Shown here: piece after piece, positions 56,401 through 64,000 of the stretch
Layout of the letters: each line of letters opens with the position of its first letter
Numbering within the stretch: position 1 is the stretch's first letter
Source: Ustilaginoidea virens
Lineage: Eukaryota; Ascomycota; Sordariomycetes; Hypocreales; Clavicipitaceae
Length of the DNA: 64,000 nucleotides
NCBI RefSeq assembly: GCF_000687475.1
Contig: NC_057318.1
Location: 5,642,001 to 5,706,000, forward strand
Direction of reading: 5' to 3'
Notes under the pieces: generated by a model
What the model was told of the DNA's origin: nothing
Seen by the model: only the letters and a program-made list of their open reading frames with translations
The model's database searches: none
Program-made: the position numbers and the translations under genes

Positions 56401-58449
56401 GAGGATAAGGCACTCCACCTAATTGCATACTACTCGGTATAGCTTATAAAAGCTAAATAGAACTATATTATCCATAATAAGGAGCTACTTACTATTATCT
56501 TATATCTTAAGGTATAATCGGCGGAATTTTATTCTATTGCCGCTTTATTTATAATCCTTATAGACTATAAGAACCTTAAGTATTTTACTTAACTAAGGGA
56601 GATATTAGAATACTAAGCGCAATAGGCTAAAACCTTAGCCCTTTTTAACTTCTATCTTCAATACTAGCCTAGCTTATAAGCCTAATGCCCTAACGCCCTC
56701 TCGCGATAGAAGCAGGAGGTAAATAGTACAGCTTTAAGATTTAGCCAAATCCTTTAACCACTATCTATCTCTATTATAAAGGCAGACCTAATAGAGGTTT
56801 AGCCGGACCTAATAGAAGACCGACCGATTATAGACCTAGGTATAATAGGGGATATACTGCTAGCGGCTTTATCGACTAGTATCTCCCTACCTAATAGCTC
56901 TCAGGTCTTCGCTAATACATACTTATAAGCGCTTTAGGATTAGGCTATAGTTGAGGATAAACTATATTAGGCCTAGTGGAAGGCTATAGCGAATAGAGAA
57001 TAATAATTCCCTATAGAGGTAAAGACTAGAAAGCAGATCGCAGATTATACCCTAAATGCCTATAAAGCACTACTCTATTAGGGCCAGATTTAGCTCCCTT
57101 TATTCGAGCTATTAATAACTATAGTAATCTAATAATGCTATAACTTCCCTACTGTAGGGCACCTAAGGAAGAATATAACCTTCCAACTTTTATAACGGGA
57201 CTACCACTTCGATAGTATATCGTCTAAAGTAGCTTAGTTTATTTAGAATTACTAATACCGCAAGGCATATAAAAGTCGCTAATTACGATAGGGCCTACTC
57301 TAGCCTTTACTAATTCTAGATCAGTTTTAATCTTAAATCTCTATTAATTTTATAACTGACCTCCTAGCTTATAACGCCTCTAACCCGTATTACCTAATAG
57401 TTATTGCTGACCGCCTATCTAAGTACGTTTAGCTTAAGGCGATATACTTAATATAAGCAGAGGATTATATAGAATAGTTTCTCGACTACTAATAGCAATA
57501 CTATAGGTTCCCCGCCTAGATTATTAGCGATAGAGGTTTAAATTAGGTAGGCTAATTCTAGACTATAATATATAAGGCTATTAGGACCGATTAACTCCTT
57601 TCGACTATATATTACCTATAGACCGATAGTAGTATAAAGCGTATAAACTAGGAGGTCTAGGCTATCTTATACATTAAGGTAGTATTCGATTAGTATAACT
57701 GGCCCTAATATCTCGCGACTTATTAATATGCTCTAAATAACTATACTTCTTTAGTCACTAAATATAGTCTGAACCGTCTCCTAAATAGCTTCGATTCTCC
57801 TATTATAATACCTCCCCCCGATATTATGCCGAATTTAATAACCCCTAAGGGGCATATAGCGTGCTTCTTAGCTATAATACGGGAGGGGGGTGAACTTACT
57901 TAGGCCGCTATTACCTTTGCTTAGTAGCAGTAGTAGGATGCGACGAACCGCTCCTAATGCCTAATAGAACGCTACTAAATCAGGGACTAAATCTGGCTAA
58001 GCCTATAGAATATTAAGATTAACCGGCCTTATAAGAAGCTTAACTAGGTATCTATTAAGTATACTATTGTAGCCATTCTATCCCTACTTAATATCCAACT
58101 CGATATTCCCAATAATATCCACCCGGTTTTTTATATTAATCTTATAGAATATACCGCTTCTAACCTACTGCCGAGCCAAATACTTATAGATACTAGGCCT
58201 AGTCCCCTGCTAGTCCTACTAGAGGACTCTAATACCCTACACGAGGAATTTAAAGTTAAAGAGATACTAGCTACTAAAAACGCTTAGGGTCGTAGCGGCA
58301 AATGTAATATACTAGTAAAATAGAAGGGGTATAATTCGCCGATTTAGGAACCGCTAAAAAACTTTAAGGATATTACGGCGCGGAAGGCATTTAAGGCTAA
58401 ATAGGGGGATATTCGGACATATAATAGACCCGGTCGAACCCCATAGTAA
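53405..58449 (+). pseudogene. E2 gag-pol polyprotein with C-terminal chromodomain, inactivated
   Basis: Gag from about 53405 (the start codon reads CTG) with a Gln-rich coiled-coil N-terminus and the core FSTFFIRFKEKLALVGGL (near 54040). Protease STFIDTLINSSCNYYSA (near 54765). Reverse transcriptase RFYIDYQALNKV (55600), IKVDIYTAFYKI (55705) and YLDNILVYT (55905). RNase H ILKADSSSIAFGGYLSQIGE (56345) and YIIHNKELLTII (56465). Integrase zinc finger with VGHLRKNITFQLL (57155), core ISINFITDLLAYNASN (57345), SDRGLN (57530) and SIKRINQEVQ (57630). Chromodomain at 58235-58420. Interrupted by many TAG/TAA codons. It encodes capsid, protease, replicase and integrase of a Ty3/gypsy chromovirus. In active relatives the chromodomain directs integration to methylated-histone chromatin. 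Confidence 0.88.
58235..58420 (+). other. Chromodomain at the integrase C-terminus of E2
   Basis: The frame reads EEFKVKEILATKNAQGRSGK, then NILVK, KGYNSPI and EPLKNFKDI, ending near ARKAFKAK. This matches the chromodomain pattern E-V-E-x-I-L ... LVKWKGY ... TWEP ... L ... A..F. The Trp expected after LVK is a TAG stop (Trp to stop type change). This assigns family E to the chromovirus branch of Ty3/gypsy. Confidence 0.85.
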
Positions 58450-58478
58450 CCCCGATATAGAATAAATAAAATTTTTCC

Positions 58479-58493
58479 CGGAGAAGGGGGGTA
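58479..58493 (+). other. Polypurine tract of E2
   Basis: cggagaaggggggta abuts the 3' LTR start at 58494. Confidence 0.8.
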
Positions 58494-58747
58494 TATTATA
58501 GACTCGGGCTATGCCTATATTATAGATTGACTAAGGCTCAGGCTGCGCCTATGCCTAGTTTAGAACGGATGATATAGGGTAGACGCACGGGCCTATAGGG
58601 TAATATTAGGGCTCTAGCCCGCGCCACATACGGATGTATATAGACTGCGGAAGGGACCCGATTCGGGCTCTTCTCCCTTCCTCCTTAGTTTTATCAATAC
58701 ATCCGATTGACGCCTATTCGCAGTCGCCCTAGGGCCAGTCCGTCACA
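58494..58747 (+). repeat. 3' LTR of E2 (254 bp)
   Basis: From TATTATAGACTCGGGC (for TGTCACGGACTC) to GCCAGTCCGTCACA, followed by ttatc. Confidence 0.88.
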
Positions 58748-60253
58748 TTATCTTATATTTAGTCTTTGCCTAATAGGACCCTAAGAAGGAGATAATCCTT
58801 AAGGTAGATAGCTTTAGTATAGCTTTTAATAGCTACCTTTCCTAAATTAGGGAGGATAGAATACTTTACCTAGTTATATACTACTCGGTATAACTTATGA
58901 AGGCTAAACGGAATTATATTATTTATAATAAGGAGCTGCTTACCGTTATTATATACTTTAAGGTATAATCGGCTAAACTCTATTCTATTACTGCCCTATT
59001 TATAATCTTTATAAACTATAAAAACCTTAAGTACTTCGCCCGACTAAAGGAGATATTAGAATACTAAGCGTAATAGGCTAAGATATTAGCCCTCTTTAAC
59101 TTCTACCTTTAGTACTAGCCGGCTTATAGGCCTAATACTCTAATGCACTCTCGCAATAAGAGTAAAAGGCAGATAGCGCGGCACTAAAGTTTAGCTAAGT
59201 CCTTTAACTACTATCTATCTCTGCTATAAAGGCAGACCCGATAAAGGTTTAGCTAGACCTAGCGGGATATCGGCCGACTATAGACCTAGGTATAATAGAG
59301 GATATACCGATAGCGGCTTTATTAACTAGAGTCTCTATACCTAGTGGCTCTTAGGTCTTTACCGATATATACCTATAGGCGCTTTAGGACTAGGCTATAG
59401 TTAAGGATAAATTATATCGGGCCTAGTAGAAGGCTATAATGAATAGCAAATAATAATTCCCTATAGAGATAAAAACTAGAGAGTAGATTGTAGATTATAC
59501 CCTAAACGCCTATAGAGTATTACTCTATTAGAGCTGAATTTAGCTCCCTTTATTCGAGCCGCTAATAACTATAGTAATCTAATGATGCTATAACTCCCCT
59601 ACTATAAAGCACCCAAAGAAGAATATAACCTTTTAACTCCTACGATAGGACTATTACTTTAATAGTATATCGTCTAAAGTGGCTTAGTTTATCCAGAATT
59701 ACTAATGCTATAAGGCGCATAAAAGCCATTAATTGCGATAAAGCCTACTCTAGCCCTTACCGATCCCAAATTATTTTTAATCTCAAATCTCTATTAATTT
59801 TATAACTGACCTCCTAGCCCGTAATACCTCCAACCTATATTACCTAATAGTTCTTACCGACTGCCTATCTAAGTACGTCCAGCTTAAGGCAATATACTTA
59901 ATATAAGTAGAAAATTATATAGAATGGTTTCTCGATTACTAGTAGCGGCACTATAGGTTCCCCGCCTAGATTATTAGCAATAGAGGCTTAGACTAGATAG
60001 GCCAATTCTAGATTATAATATATAAGGCTATCGGGACCGAATAACTCCTCTCTATTATATACCACCTATAGACCGATAGTAGTATAAAGCATATAAACTA
60101 AGAGGTCTAGGCTATTTTATGCATTAATATAGCATTCGACCAATACGACTAGCCCTAATATCTTATAACCTATTAATATACTCTAAATAACCGTACTTCT
60201 TTAGTTACTAGATATAGTCTAAACTATCTCCTAAATAGCTTCGACTCTCCTAT
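58748..60253 (+). pseudogene. E1 RNase H and integrase, 3' part
   Basis: The frame resumes after E2 and is collinear with E2 56300-57812: RNase H (near 58800), the Gln-rich tether, integrase zinc finger with VKHPKKNITF-like reading (near 59610) and the core down to the sequence equivalent of YSLNRLLNSFDSP. It is cut at 60253 by B2. Stops throughout. The chromodomain and 3' LTR of this copy would lie to the right of B2, outside the window. Confidence 0.8.
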
Positions 60254-60993
60254 TTTTGCAATTCTCAAGGTCACTATAAAAGCAGAGCCTTACTAGCTAG
60301 CTAGATGGCACAAGACTGTCTGCGACCTGTGAACTAATCTTAGTATAAATACTAGATTTTTCACCAAGTCCTAAGACTATACAAGTGCTATAAAGCAGGG
60401 CAAGTGTAAAGGCAAGGCAAATATAAGATAACCAGAAACGCAGGGAAGGTGGGAGTTAAGAGGCATATAGTGCATTAACAGACTCGATTGTGCTACCCTT
60501 CTACTATCTAGAAAGAAGGGGAAAAGCTATCCTATATATACACAAAGGAGGGGTGGGCCCAGGCATCCAAGGTAGCCAGTAAGAAAGCTCCCCGTAATGC
60601 TCGCTATGCCACGTATATAATACGTCAGCAGCCCCACTATATCCAGCCTTTCCAACCACCCTAACCACTGCACTAGTAATTAGCCACCACGCTAGTGACT
60701 AACCACCACGCTAGTGACTACCCACCACACTAGTGAACTAGCCACCACACTAGTAGGCCGCCACCACACTAGTAGGCCCACCACGCTAATTTAGCAATAC
60801 CACACCTTTTTTAATAAGGCCTACCTTACTTGATATACAGTAAATAATCCACTGAAAATCCTAAGGTAAAAGGCAAAGGCCTAAGATTGGTAAGACTACC
60901 GTAAGTCCAAGAGGCGGTATAAGGACTAGAAGGTCAGTAAGCCAGTAGGGCATTAGGCCAGCAGCCTAATAGGCTACTATAGAATTTTAACAC
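60254..60993 (-). repeat. 3' LTR of B2 (740 bp)
   Basis: Homologous to the B1 LTRs but about 19 bp longer because of one extra unit (CCACCACACTAGTAGGCCG type) in the tandem array near 60740-60785. The array lies upstream of the LTR TATA region (about 60530-60540). Confidence 0.9.
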
Positions 60994-61112
60994 CCCCTCT
61001 GATTAGCTACTGTAGTAGCAAGCTAATCGTGTAAAGGATAATGAAAGAAAATGCATTAAAAGTGCTAAGGAAAAATATAAGAAAAACCTTAGTAAAAGTG
61101 AGTTAGTATAAG

Positions 61113-64000
61113 TTAGCAGGCCCTAAGACCTAGTAACTCGCGGAACCTAGTAAATTTAGGGCTAAGATCTTTTCCACTAGATTCATTTAGAATCCCTGGT
61201 TGAAGTGGAATTAGCTGAGGTTTAGGATCCTGTAAGCCGAATTTAGCTAAAACCTCTGCTATAAATTAGGCTTGGTGTAGCCACAATAGACCTTCCTTCC
61301 TATTTCGTATAATCTATACGCCTAGAAAGAAGGAAGCCGGACCGCAGTCTTCTATAGCATAGACCTTATGAAATTTCCTTTTTAGCTAATTAATATAAGT
61401 TATATTTGGACCAACTAATAGGCAATCGTCAACATAAGTAACGATAAAGGTGCTGGTTTACTTATTATAAAAGACGGCAGTATTAGAAGCTAAAGGTAAA
61501 AAACCTTCACTAGAAATTAGGTCTTTTAGCTGGTATTGCTATTCGCGGGGTGCTTGTTTTAGCCCGTATAGGGCCTTCTTTAGTAAGATAGCTTGCTTTA
61601 TAGAAGGGTTAAAGCCAGCTTCTTTAAGTAAAGTTAGTAGCCATTAGCGCTATATATTAGACCAGAGCTTACTATCAGTTAGTAGATTTTCCGTAAATTC
61701 AAGGAATCCATTAGGGATATCTATATAAATAGTTTCGGAAAGCTCGCTATTTAGAAAGGCGCCTATAAAGTCGATCTGCTCTATTTCCCAGTTATTACTA
61801 GCAGCTAAAGCTAGTATAACCCTCTAGGTAGGTGGGATAGAGGTAGAAGTATAAGTATACTGAAAATCCTTTCCTTCAACTTGTATAAAACCCTTGACCA
61901 CTAATCTAGCCTTACATTTTATAGGCTGATTATTAGCATCCTTTTTAACCTGAAAAATAGGCCTATTGCGTATAATTTTCCTATCAATAGGAACGCTAGA
62001 CTTAGGAATAAATTGGAAGACTTTAGTATCTAATAACTGCTCAAATTCCTTAAATAAGGCCTTTATCCAAAGGTCTTTTTCAGGGCTTTATAGCACATCC
62101 TTCCAGCTATTTAGCGTGCCGTCAGCATTTTTAGCAAGCTTACGCTTCGCTTTATAGCAGGAATTCCATATTAGGTGGTATAAGATATAACCCTCCTGAG
62201 GGAATAAGTCGGTAAGGCCAGTAGGGTTAGTAGGGCCCGTAGGATTAGTAGGGCCAGTAGGGCCAGTAGGGCCAATAGGGCCAATAGGGCCAGTAGGGCC
62301 AATAGGGCTAGTAGGGCTAACAGGGCCAATAGAGCCAGTAAGGTCAGCAGGAATAAGGCTAGTAAGAATATCTATAAGGTCATCCTTTACAGTAGCCGGG
62401 GACTAAATTGTAGGGGTGGTATTAATATTAATAATACCAGGGACGCTTTTAAGGTCATCCAGTAAAACATTATTATTAGTAATGTTAGTAGAGTCCGGCA
62501 TGCTTTCCAGGTCATCCGGTATAGCATTAGTATTAGTAATGCTAGTAAGGTTAGTAGAATTAGTAGGGTCAGGAATGCTTTCTAGGTCATCCAGTAAAAT
62601 AGCAGGTTCTTTACTGCTAGATACCCCCTCTGAACCTATATTTTGCCCTTTGTGAAAGTCTTCTTCTAGGCCACTAGAAATAGGGCCTATACCTTCATTT
62701 TAATAAATAAAGGTAATAAAGGTCGTTTTAGTAATATCCTTCTTCTTTAAAGGGTAAACCAGGTAGGTATTAGCACAGGTCTTTTTAAGTAGCTGAATAC
62801 CTATATGCCCTAGCCGTATATACCAAATGCCGGCTAATTGTAATAGCTTCTGATATTCTGTATCATCTGCTATAAGGGCAGGAGTAGGGCTAGTAGCCAC
62901 TACAAGATTTTCACTAATCGTAATAGCGGGCTCTTTGCTAGTCGTAATAGCAGGAGGTTGGGTGGTAGGGCTAGTAGCCTCTACAGGTTCCTTACTAGTT
63001 GCAGTAGTAGGAACGGGGGTAATAGTAGTATCCTTAGGATCATTATAATCAGCAGGGTTAGTAGGGCTGGGGACCTCTACTGTTATACTATTAGTAACAG
63101 TATAATGGCTGCAAGGTTGATGCAGTAGTAGTGTGTCTATTCCTTTCTGTGGAAGGAAAAAGCCGTATTTTTCAAAGTTAAAAATGCCGATACATTTACG
63201 GCTTGCTGACCAAAGCTGATTTTTAATTAGTACCCCTTTAGCGGCATAGTGCTTTACACCGCTAATGATGTTAATATCCAAGGTAGGAATATATAGTGCA
63301 TTCTTGAGCTCTATAATACCCCATTTAGTGGGATTAACGCCCTATAGCACAGTAAATCGTGCTGTGCCCCAACTAGTAGTGAAAATAGGGCAACCACCAG
63401 TAGTAATAACAGGCTTATCATCCTTCTCAAAATAGTAAAAAGTGGTGAAATGCTTCTTATCATTAATAATATGATAAGTAGAGCCTATATCGTAAAGGAG
63501 GGCATCCTTAGGGGTCCTACCGCTTAATTTAGCACTATAGCTTATATTAGTGGATATAGTGGATATAGTAGAAGAAGAAGAGGAATAGGATATATTAGTA
63601 TCCTGGGTATTATAGTTGCCTATAATAAAGGACTCCATATCTTACTGTTTGCTGCTAGAGTCATATTTCTTCTTCTATTGCTGCTTCTTTTTCCTATTAT
63701 TAGTAGAATTATTCTTGCTATTATTAGTAGAAGCGGCATTAGTAGTAGTAGGGCTAGTAGCCTCTACTGGGTCCTTAATAGTCGTAATAGTAGGACCAGG
63801 GATAATAGGGCTAGTAGCCTCTACTAATTCCTTACTAGTTGTAATAGTAGGAATGTTACTATTTTGCCTACTAACTAGGCCTTGTATAAGGATAGTTAGG
63901 GTGTTCATCTGGGACTTTATATCGTCCATATCTCGCTGTAGTTATACAGTAAGATTAGCTTTAGAATTGGAATCCAAAGTGGCCTTATAAGTGGAAGGCC
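61113..64000 (-). pseudogene. B2 polyprotein with two internal deletions
   Basis: The minus-strand frame follows B1: Gag-like N-terminus (63675-63929), protease LLYDIGSTYHII (Ile for Thr in DTG) near 63490, then KCIGIFNFEKYGFFLPQKG. A deletion near 62770 joins TCANT directly to YLVYPLKKK, removing the equivalent of B1 20687-21445 (most of the integrase core). Linker with expanded Gly-Pro-Thr repeats (62215-62345). Reverse transcriptase (about 62150-61200) with stops. A second deletion near 61160 joins GKDLSP to KFTRFRELLGLRAC, removing the equivalent of B1 22959-23600 (the end of the RT connection and nearly all RNase H). The copy cannot make integrase or RNase H. Confidence 0.88.
62211..62345 (-). 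repeat. 9-bp tandem repeat in B2 linker
   Basis: About thirteen units of GGCCCTACT/GGCCCTATT (minus strand) code for a (Gly-Pro-Thr/Ile) tract. B1 has a shorter version at about 21835-21905. The linker sits between integrase and reverse transcriptase. Confidence 0.85.

Larger units (their letters stand above)
53108..58747 (+). mobile_element. Element E2: full-length Ty3/gypsy chromovirus nested in E1
   Basis: A 5640-bp element with 254-bp LTRs (53108-53361 and 58494-58747) and duplication ttatc. The gypsy order is complete: Gag, protease, reverse transcriptase, RNase H, integrase, chromodomain. It lies in the same orientation as its host E1. Stops are numerous throughout. Confidence 0.93.
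42556..60253 (+). mobile_element. Element E1: Ty3/gypsy retrotransposon, split by C2 and E2, cut by B2
   Basis: 5' LTR at 42556-42799. The internal region continues to 43981, resumes at 51342 after C2, breaks at 53108 for E2, resumes at 58748 and is last seen at 60253, where B2 begins. The 3' LTR is outside the window. Order and homology follow E2. The left flank agtag is the expected duplication, its partner not visible. Confidence 0.87.
60254..64000 (-). mobile_element. Element B2: internally deleted Ty1/copia element of family B (incomplete at window edge)
   Basis: On the minus strand a 740-bp LTR (60254-60993), polypurine tract AGAGGGGG (60994-61001), then a pol region collinear with B1 except for two large deletions. 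The window ends about 14 bp before the expected start codon (position 64000 corresponds to B1 19459). cctat at 60249-60253 is the candidate duplication. B2 is older than B1 (many stops). Confidence 0.9.

Overview
This window is one large retrotransposon nest. I see no host gene, tRNA, rRNA or other cellular feature in it. All coding signal belongs to Ty1/copia-type and Ty3/gypsy-type LTR retrotransposons, most of them riddled with TAG/TAA codons where a Trp or Gln codon is expected. Copies of one family differ mainly by C-to-T and G-to-A transitions, often CpA to TpA or its complement. That is what repeat-induced point mutation (RIP) leaves behind, so a filamentous ascomycete (Pezizomycotina) is the likely host. 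The species cannot be named from this sequence.

Six families can be separated. A is copia with 714-726 bp LTRs (copies A1, A2, A3). B is copia with 721-740 bp LTRs and a very short Gag (B1, B2). C is copia with 338-343 bp LTRs (C1, C2 and a solo LTR). F is copia with 198 bp LTRs. G is copia, with only its 3' end present. E is a gypsy chromovirus with 244-254 bp LTRs and a C-terminal chromodomain (E0, E1, E2). Eight insertions have both 5-bp target-site duplications (TSDs) visible, so the nesting can be read directly.

Layout: G 3' end (1-1406, +) sits in C1. C1 (-) runs from 1407 to 42092 and is broken by A1 (1625-16748, +, itself holding A2 at 8262-15815, -), a solo LTR-C (17363-17700, -), B1 (17989-24494, +) and F (28686-42025, -, holding A3 at 29089-36607, -). 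C1 itself sits in a gypsy fragment, E0 (42093-42555, +). E1 (+) begins at 42556 and runs to 60253, broken by C2 (43982-51341, +) and E2 (53108-58747, +), and finally by B2 (60254 to beyond 64000, -).

The youngest and best preserved element is B1. Its two 721-bp LTRs look identical by eye and its 1306-codon ORF is closed by a single TGG-to-TAG type change near the end of RNase H. A and B share a primer binding site that matches the anticodon arm of initiator tRNA-Met, the 'half-tRNA' priming mode known from Drosophila copia. The main points for follow-up are the Gag-poor but otherwise complete B family, its in-frame double-deletion derivative B2, and the tendency of families to insert into their own copies.
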